From a virus: 42,632 nucleotides of DNA. Position numbers and translations under genes: made by a program. Location of the stretch: positions 1 through 42,632 of the IMG/VR virus record IMGVR_UViG_3300049479_000105; one strand, 5' to 3'. The first letter of the stretch is position 1. Every line of letters starts with the position of its first letter. Below are positions 1-5,517 of the stretch, piece by piece. The notes under the pieces were generated by a model. It was not told the origin of the DNA. It searched no databases and worked only from the letters and a program-made list of their open reading frames with translations.

Positions 1-677
1 GTATCAAAATCCTCGATGAACTTTTCACCGACCTCAACATTTTCAATATCGAGATCTTCAATCAGCTGCTCCAGCATCTTCTTATCGAATGGCAGCCCTG
101 TACGCCACAGCTGCGCCATTGCCGGAAGCGCCTTGCACTCAAGCTCCCACGCAGGCATCAACGCGCCAGTTGCCATCCGCTTGGTGATTTGTTCCCATAA
201 CTGGGTCAGCACCACCACATCCTTAGCCGCATACTCGATCTGCTCCACGCGCAGATCAGCCGACCAATCGCTCTTTTGCTCTTCCTTGGAAATCTCTTGG
301 CCGAGGTAGCGGTGAACGACGTGCTGGAGCCCGTGCTTCAGATTCGGCAGCCCGTTCGTCAGTATCCGACTGGCCAGCATCGAGCAGTAAACCTTGCCCT
401 CTGGATAGATCTCATGCTCCTGCAACCACCCAAGGTCAAACACCGCATTGTGCGCCAGCCATTGCCTTGAAACGCTGCAGAACTCCTCCAGCGTGATCCA
501 GTCTTCATCACTGAAGTTCCAGCAATCCAGCACTACTGGAGGCTTACCAAAGGTCGCCAACTGCACAAGACGAAGGCCACCGAACTTCGGCTGGAGCCCG
601 GTGGTCTCAACATCAAACGCCACGAAGCTTGCGTCATCGAGCGTGGACAGATGCTCGATGCCTTGAAGGATTGTCAT
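1..677 (-). CDS. polA: DNA polymerase I family protein, N-terminal 3'-5' exonuclease part (C-terminus outside window)
   Basis: Replicative family A DNA polymerase, of which only the first 225 codons are inside the window; the polymerase domain would lie beyond position 1. The visible part is a DnaQ/RNase D-like proofreading domain: exo I DVETTGL near residue 22, exo II LAHNAVFDLGWL near residue 74, and exo III YAAKDVVVL near residue 150, giving the acidic residues expected for two-metal 3'-5' exonuclease activity. The ATG at 677 begins a protein of normal appearance (MTILQGIEHL). It is the last visible gene of the minus-strand early operon and follows the zinc protein at 703-978 by 25 nt. Phage PolA proteins commonly lack the 5'-3' exonuclease domain, as here. 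The exonuclease assignment is strong; that a polymerase domain follows is inference from the family. Confidence 0.88.
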   Translation of the reverse strand, partial: MTILQGIEHLSTLDDASFVAFDVETTGLQPKFGGLRLVQLATFGKPPVVLDCWNFSDEDWITLEEFCSVSRQWLAHNAVFDLGWLQEHEIYPEGKVYCSMLASRILTNGLPNLKHGLQHVVHRYLGQEISKEEQKSDWSADLRVEQIEYAAKDVVVLTQLWEQITKRMATGALMPAWELECKALPAMAQLWRTGLPFDKKMLEQLIEDLDIENVEVGEKFIEDFD

Positions 678-702
678 GCCTGGTAGGGCAGCTTGTACCC
701 TA

Positions 703-978
703 CTACTCTAGCAGGCTGTCAACCTCCCGCGCCGAGCACAGCACCGCAGCCGCGAGTGTCCCACCCTCGGGAAACCCAAGCAGACACCGCGCCTTCCAGT
801 GGATGCAGTTTTTGCATGGGCCACCATCCGGCTGGGGCTTGTAACCCCGCCGCAGCCGTTCCATTCGCTCCTCTTCCCGCCCAGCGGGGCTGGTGCGATA
901 ACACTTCATGCACAGCACCGGGTTTGTCGTCGGCGTACCACAGCCCTGGCACGCCCTGCTGTTGATCGTGATGGCCAT
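703..978 (-). CDS. small protein with two zinc-binding motifs
   Basis: 91-residue hypothetical protein. It has a rubredoxin-like zinc ribbon (C10, C13, C23, C26) and a second cysteine module at 55-81 (C55-x2-C58-I-H-W, then R-C65-L-L, then P-E-G-G and C81). The second module also occurs at the C-terminus of the upstream neighbour (978-1481), so the two genes share a domain. Its ATG overlaps the neighbour's stop by one base (TAATG), indicating translational coupling. A nucleic-acid or protein-binding role is plausible for such small zinc proteins, but no function can be assigned. Confidence 0.75.
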   Translation of the reverse strand: MAITINSRACQGCGTPTTNPVLCMKCYRTSPAGREEERMERLRRGYKPQPDGGPCKNCIHWKARCLLGFPEGGTLAAAVLCSAREVDSLLE

Positions 979-1481
979 TACTCATCAACTTGATAGAAGG
1001 AACATTCGATGGCAAAAGTCCCACCAGCTTCTGGAACATCCAAGCTGCACCGCTTCTGCCACCAGTGCGCACAATCCCGACACGTAATTTTCGTACTACG
1101 AATCGTCGGTACAGGCTCCGAAGCTTTAACTTGTGCAGCTCGGCGTGGAAGCTCAGGCCACAAATCTTTGTACGCCCGCCCTGTCCTGATCTGACTAACC
1201 GACTGGGGCACAACACCTAAGAGCCGCGCCAGCTTTACGTTGTCCCGCTGATCCGTAAGGATCAACTTGACTTCTTCTGGAGTCAGCTTTCTTGTCTCCA
1301 GGGGTTTGTTGTCCGACTTGTGCGTTGGAACAACTTCCCGCTTGAGTTTCTTGTCGTAATAAACGTTCCACCTGTATCCACAACACTTACAACGGAAGCG
1401 GTACGAGCGGATCGTCGACCCGTTTCTCCAGTTGTACGTGTTGATGATTCTGCGAAAACTGTGAGTGCAATAGTTAGCCAT
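978..1481 (-). CDS. zinc-ribbon / HTH DNA-binding protein
   Basis: 167-residue protein, probably DNA-binding. The N-terminus carries a basic cysteine cluster (C5; C31, C33, C34 in FRCKCCGYRW) resembling zinc ribbons of transposase-like and HNH-associated proteins. Residues 66-115 read as a helix-turn-helix of the type found with phage HNH endonucleases (LTPEEVKLIL, then LARLLGVVPQSVSQIRTGRAYK). The C-terminus has C134-x2-C137-x-H-W, R-C145-x-L, P-E-A-G-G and C160, the same module as in the next gene. No HNH catalytic motif is visible, so a regulator is more likely than a nuclease. The start overlaps the end of the 54-residue gene before it by 8 nt. Confidence 0.75.
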   Translation of the reverse strand: MANYCTHSFRRIINTYNWRNGSTIRSYRFRCKCCGYRWNVYYDKKLKREVVPTHKSDNKPLETRKLTPEEVKLILTDQRDNVKLARLLGVVPQSVSQIRTGRAYKDLWPELPRRAAQVKASEPVPTIRSTKITCRDCAHWWQKRCSLDVPEAGGTFAIECSFYQVDE

Positions 1482-1638
1482 TCCAGTGACGAATAACTCC
1501 TGCGCAAATGAAAATGTTTGTAGTCATGTAAGCCAGCAAGATGCAAAAACGCACCAGTGCAACCTGATCAGCAATCCGATTGTGCTGGTGCGCCTTCTCA
1601 CCCAACGCCTTGGCGACAATCCGCCACCAGTACCTCAT
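1474..1638 (-). CDS. 54-residue small membrane protein
   Basis: A short reading frame starting with the ATG at 1638, which overlaps the stop of the DUF3310 gene as ATGA, and ending with TAA at 1474-1476 inside the start of the next gene (8-nt overlap). The protein is MRYWWRIVAK... with a basic, amphipathic first half and a hydrophobic stretch at about residues 27-49 (VALVRFCILLAYMTTNIF), consistent with one transmembrane helix. The tight overlaps at both ends, matching the rest of the operon, are the main evidence that it is a gene. Function unknown. Confidence 0.65.
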   Translation of the reverse strand: MRYWWRIVAKALGEKAHQHNRIADQVALVRFCILLAYMTTNIFICAGVIRHWNG

Positions 1639-1877
1639 CGGTTCTGATAGGGTTCCGTTGCCAAGGTGTTAATCAAGCGGTTCAGATACCAGCGACACTT
1701 CATCGCATCCTCCAGCGGATCTTTCTTCAGCCACATCCGACTGAGATATTTAAGGCACTGCCACTGGAGCGAACCAGTGCAAGCATCAGGCGCATGTCGC
1801 ACCCAATCCTCAAGCACCTCAATCACCTCAGTCTTCCCCGCCGTGTAGTGCGAGGGATGGTCAACTGAATTACTCAT
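1635..1877 (-). CDS. DUF3310 domain protein
   Basis: 80-residue protein that is almost entirely a DUF3310 domain. The hallmark DHPSHY motif is at residues 6-11 and is followed by the helical segment with LKYLSRMWLKKDPLEDAMKC. DUF3310 proteins are common in T7-like and other phages and are often annotated as nucleotide-kinase-like, but the reaction is not established. The ATGA overlap with the upstream dcd gene (1874-1877) places it in the same nucleotide-metabolism segment. Length is typical for the family. Confidence 0.87.
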   Translation of the reverse strand: MSNSVDHPSHYTAGKTEVIEVLEDWVRHAPDACTGSLQWQCLKYLSRMWLKKDPLEDAMKCRWYLNRLINTLATEPYQNR

Positions 1878-2386
1878 CCTTTAGAAGCCTGAACAGCAGT
1901 GTCACCTTGATAGCGACCAGTCACGGAGTAACTCTTACCGGGCAACATTGACATTTTGTGCAACACAATCTGCGCGATACGCATACCGGGCCACAGCGGA
2001 ACAGCGTGCAAGGACCTAGCGTTTTGCAGTTCCAGCGTTAGCCGCCCTTTGTACCCGGGGTCGATGTACCCGGCAAGAAGATGCTCAATCCCTTCTCTGG
2101 CACGACTCGACTTAAGCGCCAGCTGCCCAGCGACACAATCCGGGAGATCGAACTCCTCCAACGTCTCCGCAAGCACGAACTCATGCGGCTGGAGCATGAA
2201 CGGATCTTTCTTCGTATGCCCAGCAATGCTGAAAGGAAGTAAGGCAGGAACTTTCGGCTCTTCTACCAGCAGATTCTCACCGAGTCTCACATCGAGACTG
2301 GCGGGATTTACCAACTCCTGGAGAAACGGCGAGACCAAGCCCCGCCGCGCCAGGTTGTGGATCTCATGATCACACAAGATCGCCAT
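1874..2386 (-). CDS. dcd: dCTP deaminase (Dcd / dUTPase superfamily)
   Basis: 170-residue enzyme of the dCTP deaminase/dUTPase fold, expected to convert dCTP to dUTP and so supply the dTTP pathway during replication. Diagnostic segments: NPASLDVRLGENLL (27-40), the phosphate-binding LKSSRAREG (91-99), GYIDPGYKGRLTLELQN (106-122) with E119 at the position of the catalytic glutamate of E. coli Dcd, and PLWPGMRIAQIVL (130-142). The position that is often HRIDPG in proteobacterial enzymes reads GYIDPG, so a monofunctional deaminase versus a bifunctional deaminase/dUTPase cannot be settled. The gene starts with an ATG overlapping the previous stop (TGATG) and is coupled to the DUF3310 gene by ATGA. 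Confidence 0.9.
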   Translation of the reverse strand: MAILCDHEIHNLARRGLVSPFLQELVNPASLDVRLGENLLVEEPKVPALLPFSIAGHTKKDPFMLQPHEFVLAETLEEFDLPDCVAGQLALKSSRAREGIEHLLAGYIDPGYKGRLTLELQNARSLHAVPLWPGMRIAQIVLHKMSMLPGKSYSVTGRYQGDTAVQASKG

Positions 2387-2796
2387 CAGTCAGCCACCAC
2401 AACCGGAGTGGGCTGCTGGAGCGCCACATGCTTCCAAGTCTTGCCGGACTTGATGCAGTTGATGGTGGTGACATGAACGCCAAAGTCACGAGCAATTTTT
2501 GCGACGGACTTCCCACCAGACGCAATCTGCCGCTTAATTTCCAACACCTGCCCCTCGTTCAACACCGCCACACCACGCTTGCCCTTGCGGCTGGACTTAC
2601 GAGTCTTACTTTGAGACTTCGCTTTTTGTACGGACGTTGCCCGGACAATTTTTTCGCCAGCAGGCAGTGGGATGGTCTGCTTGGGCTTAGTCAGATCCAG
2701 CTGAACGTGCTGGGACGTCTCCAAGGCAAAGCGTGCTGCTTCAAGTGCTTTTGAGATCTGGTCGAACTGGGATTCAGAGAGGACGTACATGCTCAT
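2386..2796 (-). CDS. HTH DNA-binding protein with basic linker
   Basis: 136-residue protein in three parts: an N-terminal helical segment (residues 1-40), a Lys/Arg/Ser-rich linker (about 55-75, KAKSQSKTRKSSRKGKRG) and a C-terminal helix-turn-helix (about 78-125: LNEGQVLEIKRQIASGGKSV, then AKIARDFGVHVTTINCIKSG, then KTW). That HTH type is known from phage HNH endonucleases and resolvase-like proteins, but no nuclease or recombinase motif is present. It is probably a transcriptional regulator or nucleoid-type protein. It is one-base coupled to dcd downstream; 33 nt separate it from the next minus-strand gene. The HTH resembles the one in 978-1481 only in general type. Confidence 0.75.
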   Translation of the reverse strand: MSMYVLSESQFDQISKALEAARFALETSQHVQLDLTKPKQTIPLPAGEKIVRATSVQKAKSQSKTRKSSRKGKRGVAVLNEGQVLEIKRQIASGGKSVAKIARDFGVHVTTINCIKSGKTWKHVALQQPTPVVVAD

Positions 2797-2829
2797 GAGT
2801 AAGAACGGGTGCAGTGTAGTAGGGGAAGC

Positions 2830-3087
2830 TCAGTTTTGAAGCTCCAGTTTGATGGCGGCCTGGAAATAGCCAGCCACCTTGAGGCGGCGGTAGACAGAAC
2901 CGCCCTCCTCGGTCTGCTTATTTTCGATGGCGTCGTAGTCACGACGGGCTTCATCCAGGGAAGCCATGGTCTCGATGTTGAGCATGTTCAGCTCGCTATC
3001 GGACAGCTCGGACAACTTATCGAGGTACACCAGCTTCCCGCCCAGCAGATAGGAGCGGTAGAAGGGAACCATTGAAGTTTCAGTCAT
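2830..3087 (-). CDS. hypothetical protein, 85 aa
   Basis: Unrecognised acidic/helical protein starting MTETSMVPFY and ending ...AAIKLELQN. I chose the ATG at 3087 rather than the longer frame reaching 3216, because the extension would lie over the upstream gene (3104-3289) and reads like an out-of-frame shadow. Residues 22-60 are rich in Leu, Glu and Asp and likely helical. No cysteines, signal peptide or membrane segment. Function unknown; position suggests an early accessory gene. Confidence 0.65.
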   Translation of the reverse strand: MTETSMVPFYRSYLLGGKLVYLDKLSELSDSELNMLNIETMASLDEARRDYDAIENKQTEEGGSVYRRLKVAGYFQAAIKLELQN

Positions 3088-3103
3088 TCGTGTTGGATCA
3101 AGT

Positions 3104-3289
3104 TCAGTCGAAGTAGAGGCGACGGCGCTCTTCGACCCAGGCATCGTACTCAGCTGGATCAGCAAACCTGTGCTTGAAAACGTCCGGCACCTCTGTCGAG
3201 GGCTTGCGTGGAACACTGCGCAGCTCGCGCAAGTCGTTGTCGTTGTAACCCCGCGATTGGCGGTAGTAGTCGGCGTACCAGTCAGTCAT
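3104..3289 (-). CDS. hypothetical protein, 61 aa
   Basis: Small charged protein rich in Tyr, Arg and Asp (MTDWYADYYRQSRGYNDND...). Its start codon shares ATGA with the stop of the gene before it (3286-3289), the same coupling seen through most of this operon. No recognisable domain. The C-terminal half (DPAEYDAWVEERRRLYFD) is probably helical. Function unknown. Confidence 0.6.
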   Translation of the reverse strand: MTDWYADYYRQSRGYNDNDLRELRSVPRKPSTEVPDVFKHRFADPAEYDAWVEERRRLYFD

Positions 3290-3612
3290 GCGAAGTAGTT
3301 GGGATCTTGCTGGCGTATCCGGGTGAGATCCGTGAGTCTCAACTTGAGAATCTCGTGGATCGCCAGCTGTGCAAGTCGAGTGGAGCTGATGGTGTCGCTG
3401 GTGGCGAACACGTAGATGAGGTGGCGGTAAAGCTGGGTCAAGGTGCGAACCCGGACCCAGTGCGTGTCGCCGGGGATCGGTTCCATGGCATAAAGCCAGT
3501 CGTCGTAATCCTCGGCGTTTCGAAGCTCGCGGGCTTCAGTCGTCCCAATCAGACGTGTCGAGTGGAGTCCAGTCGTCGACCCGATCTGTGAGCATGGCCC
3601 GGAGTTCGGCAT
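3286..3612 (-). CDS. hypothetical protein, start uncertain (up to 108 aa)
   Basis: The frame is open from ATG 3612 to the stop at 3286, but the first 77 nt overlap the 3' end of the preceding gene (3536-3793) and the encoded first ~24 residues do not look protein-like. From about residue 26 on (EARELRNAEDYDDWLYAMEP) the sequence looks real, and it has a helical C-terminal half (LTQLYRHLIYVFATSD...). No ATG, GTG or TTG occurs between the overlap and the ATG at 3486, so either a long overlap or a shorter 66-residue protein from 3486 is possible. No family recognised. Confidence 0.5.
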   Translation of the reverse strand: MPNSGPCSQIGSTTGLHSTRLIGTTEARELRNAEDYDDWLYAMEPIPGDTHWVRVRTLTQLYRHLIYVFATSDTISSTRLAQLAIHEILKLRLTDLTRIRQQDPNYFA

Positions 3613-3793
3613 CTGTCGCTGGAATCAAGTCTTCATCTGAAAAGTAGAGGGTGCCTCGGCACAGGGCAGGCCCCCACTCCGCTGGCTCAAAGGCGGTCTG
3701 CGCATAACGCACCACCATGTCGTCAACAACGGCATCGACCACAAGATGGTCGCCTTCAAAACGCAGCTCCTCAATGCTTTGTACCTGGCTCAT
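3536..3793 (-). CDS. hypothetical protein, 85 aa, acidic
   Basis: Acidic protein (MSQVQSIEELRFEGDHLVVD...) with a beta-rich first half and a Asp-rich tail ending TSDWDD. It is coupled to the upstream gene by ATGA at 3790-3793. There is no known domain. The many acidic residues and small size resemble phage inhibitors or DNA mimics in general, but nothing specific supports such a role. Confidence 0.6.
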   Translation of the reverse strand: MSQVQSIEELRFEGDHLVVDAVVDDMVVRYAQTAFEPAEWGPALCRGTLYFSDEDLIPATDAELRAMLTDRVDDWTPLDTSDWDD

Positions 3794-4032
3794 TTGATCT
3801 CCTGTGCAGCTTGGCCGGTGGCGATAGCTTCCATGCGCTCATCCCAGGTCATCTTCAGAAACTGTTCTAGGTCGAGGAGTCGCTCCAGCTGGGTCTCGTC
3901 GTAGCTGGCGCTAAAGCCCCAGTCCTTGTACTGCTGGATCTTTTGCTCCAGCTGCATACGAGCCCAGCTGACGGCGAAGTACCAAGGGCTGAGCTTGGAG
4001 CGGTCGAAGTGGACTTGAAGTGGATCTTGCAT
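3790..4032 (-). CDS. hypothetical protein, 80 aa, helical
   Basis: Predicted helical protein (MQDPLQVHFD...; ARMQLEQKIQQYKDWG; ETQLERLLDLEQFLKMTWDE) without recognised domain. It is the first gene after a 243-nt non-coding, hairpin-rich stretch (4033-4275), so its translation may depend on that leader. It is followed by an ATGA-coupled gene. Function unknown. Confidence 0.62.
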   Translation of the reverse strand: MQDPLQVHFDRSKLSPWYFAVSWARMQLEQKIQQYKDWGFSASYDETQLERLLDLEQFLKMTWDERMEAIATGQAAQEIK

Positions 4033-4275
4033 TGTTAATCAGTAATGAAGGGCTCGCCTTGGCGGGCTTGCCCTTAGTGTTGCACACAAGCCGCCCAAGC
4101 GCAAGGCCGGGCTGTTGCTTTTCTTCACAACCGCGAAGGCGGGCTGGAGCTGGCTACGCTTTTGGCCCTAGACCTTTTTTGAGGGATCTAGGCGGTCCAG
4201 TAGCAGCCGGCTGCGGGAAACAAGGTGGACACCGCGTGAGGACCCACCACCGGCTACCCCTATTAACGAAGGTGA
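4033..4275. other. 243-nt structured non-coding gap in the early operon
   Basis: No convincing gene on either strand. In the minus-strand RNA sense several stems are visible: CCTAGA/TCTAGG around 4165-4192, a perfect GCAGCCGGCTGC palindrome near 4203-4214, and AAGGGC/GCCCTT with an inner GCC/GGC stem just before the ATG at 4032 (about 4047-4075). It is unusual in an operon where neighbouring genes overlap. It may be a cis-regulatory leader or a small RNA; no known riboswitch class was recognised. Confidence 0.45.
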
Positions 4276-4485
4276 CTACTGGGCTTGAGGCTTGAACGCC
4301 TTGGCGCAATCTTTCTCTGTAATGCCAAGTGCATCGAAGAACTCGCGCAGTTTGAAACTGTGGCTTTCGAGCCCGACAAATGAGTCGTACCATCCACCAA
4401 AGTCAAGACGCTGAGCTGAAGGCGTCCAAGTGATGTCGATACCGCTGTGACGCCACTCGTCCGTGAGGTCAATTCTTTTGGGCAT
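4276..4485 (-). CDS. hypothetical protein, 69 aa
   Basis: Small protein MPKRIDLTDEWRHSGIDITW... with a central GGWYDSFVGLESHSFKLREF segment and a helical end (DALGITEKDCAKAFKPQAQ). No family recognised. It lies 14 nt after the 109-residue gene and before the structured non-coding stretch, so it may be the last gene of a sub-operon. The protein-like composition and the consistent strand support it; the function is unknown. Confidence 0.6.
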   Translation of the reverse strand: MPKRIDLTDEWRHSGIDITWTPSAQRLDFGGWYDSFVGLESHSFKLREFFDALGITEKDCAKAFKPQAQ

Positions 4486-4499
4486 AAAAGTGGAAGCGA

Positions 4500-4829
4500 C
4501 TACTCGTGATCAGGAAGTTGTTCAAGGGCGCGGCGGATGGTGTCTGCACCAAGTTGAGTAGAGCTGTTATTGAGAATGTGAGCTAACGCCTCTAGCGCCT
4601 GCCCCTTCAAACTCGGCGGCTTGGGGCGGCGGGCGGCGCGGAGTTTGTCTGGCAAAAACTCGTGGTAACCATTGGATTGGAACCACTCACAGCACGCCTC
4701 CAGCTCCTGGTCTGCACCCCATTGGGCGGCGCAAGTGGCGATGCGGCTGATCACATTCGGGCCGCCTTCGTCAGTATCAATCCACTCGCCAATCAGCTCA
4801 TCTGACGGGGTGATGGGATGCTGTGCCAT
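4500..4829 (-). CDS. conserved cyanophage/picocyanobacterial hypothetical protein, 109 aa
   Basis: 109-residue soluble protein. The layout is familiar from many Synechococcus/Cyanobium and cyanophage genomes: an N-terminal PITPSDELIGEWI, a central ATCAAQWGADQELEACCEWF and a C-terminal LRAARRPKPPSLKGQALEAL (recalled from family knowledge, not searched). The function of the family is unknown. The start codon sits three bases from an 18-bp perfect palindrome (4831-4848), so expression may be controlled there. This is one of the better host indicators in the window. Confidence 0.75.
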   Translation of the reverse strand: MAQHPITPSDELIGEWIDTDEGGPNVISRIATCAAQWGADQELEACCEWFQSNGYHEFLPDKLRAARRPKPPSLKGQALEALAHILNNSSTQLGADTIRRALEQLPDHE

Positions 4830-4830
4830 T

Positions 4831-4848
4831 ACATAAAAATTTTTATGT
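4831..4848. promoter_or_regulatory. 18-bp perfect palindrome, candidate operator
   Basis: ACATAAAAATTTTTATGT is perfectly self-complementary and ends two bases before the start codon of the minus-strand gene at 4829. A -10-like TAACAT (minus strand, 4850-4845) overlaps it. A second hairpin, GTACGA-7 nt-TCGTAC, follows at 4852-4870. The arrangement suits a repressor site overlapping a promoter and ribosome-binding region. Confidence 0.5.
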
Positions 4849-4923
4849 TAGGTACGAAAGCTAGTCGTACCAGTGGATTTGGGGTGAGGGGCGTACAAAG
4901 GTTTATGGGCGAGTCGCGTTTAA

Positions 4924-4944
4924 TGCAGCCCCGACCGAGCTGCA
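4924..4944 (-). terminator. hairpin between early genes, possible weak terminator
   Basis: In the minus-strand RNA, TGCAGCTC and GGGCTGCA form an 8-bp stem (one G-U) with a 5-nt loop, just after the gene ending at 4956. There is no uridine tract (ATTAAACG follows), so it may be a processing or attenuation structure rather than a strong terminator. Confidence 0.35.
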
Positions 4945-4955
4945 CCCCTCAGCTT

Positions 4956-5258
4956 CTATTGTTGCACACCTAAGGCTTCTGGCTCGTACTGCGTGAGCAC
5001 GCAGACGTCAGCGCCTTGGCGGAGTGCCGTCCCAACGATGTAGTGGAACTGTTTAACGGCGTCGTCGGACTCCTCCACCTGGTACTCCTCCACCTCGTAG
5101 GCCATGCCCTTACGGAACCACGAGACGCGGACCACGGCGAGCAGCTCGTAGGGAATGTCGCCGACGGTGTACCCCAGGGTGGGCTTCCTGGGGCGTTTCG
5201 GCTGGGGCGGTTCCGACTTCACGGGATCTCTCCAAAACACCCACGCGGCAACCCGCAT
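4956..5258 (-). CDS. hypothetical protein, 100 aa
   Basis: Protein MRVAAWVFWRDPVKSEPPQP..., with a short hydrophobic N-terminus, a Pro/Lys-rich linker and a globular C-terminal part (VEEYQVEESDDAVKQFHYIV, then GTALRQGADVCVLTQYEPEA). I chose the ATG at 5258, 16 nt after the stop of the upstream gene and preceded by an AGGG, over an in-frame ATG at 5318 that would overlap that gene by 44 nt. No domain recognised. It is followed by a 126-nt intergenic region with a hairpin and a palindrome. Confidence 0.6.
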   Translation of the reverse strand: MRVAAWVFWRDPVKSEPPQPKRPRKPTLGYTVGDIPYELLAVVRVSWFRKGMAYEVEEYQVEESDDAVKQFHYIVGTALRQGADVCVLTQYEPEALGVQQ

Positions 5259-5274
5259 GAGCCCTAGGAAAAAG

Positions 5275-5481
5275 TTAGGCGGGGTGAACACGAGGGCACT
5301 GGGCGTAAATCCGGTCAAGCTCGCAGAGCCGTTCCTCTTCCGTCATTTCTTTTAGGTGACGGTCAATCTCGTGGTGCACGAGAAGCGAAAGAAGATTGGA
5401 AGGTTTACGGAGCGTGCGTTTACACAGCCAATCAAGCTGTGCCGATGTCTCATCAGGACACGAAAAAGTGACGCGGCGCAT
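5275..5481 (-). CDS. ribbon-helix-helix-like small protein
   Basis: 68-residue protein whose first ~45 residues fit a ribbon-helix-helix fold: a short strand (RRVTFSCPDE) followed by two helices (SAQLDWLCKRTLRK, PSNLLSLLVHHEIDRHL). RHH proteins dimerise and bind operator DNA through the strand. The Glu-rich tail may be a partner-binding segment. A copy of GTGTGCAAC lies 7 bases before its start (5488-5496), and related 10-mers occur at 4078, 4960 and 12842, which could be its targets (inference). It is placed directly after the primase gene. Confidence 0.55.
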   Translation of the reverse strand: MRRVTFSCPDETSAQLDWLCKRTLRKPSNLLSLLVHHEIDRHLKEMTEEERLCELDRIYAQCPRVHPA

Positions 5482-5517
5482 ACAAAGGTGTGCAACCGCA
5501 TCACTTTAACGCCTTTA

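Noticed and set aside
3088-3216. N-terminal extension of the 2830-3087 gene
   Set aside because: Would overlap the well-formed gene 3104-3289 and encodes shadow-like residues.
4020-4295. 91-codon plus-strand frame in the structured gap
   Set aside because: Lacks a ribosome site and lies opposite a minus-strand operon; Arg/Gly/Pro-rich composition is typical of non-coding GC-rich DNA.
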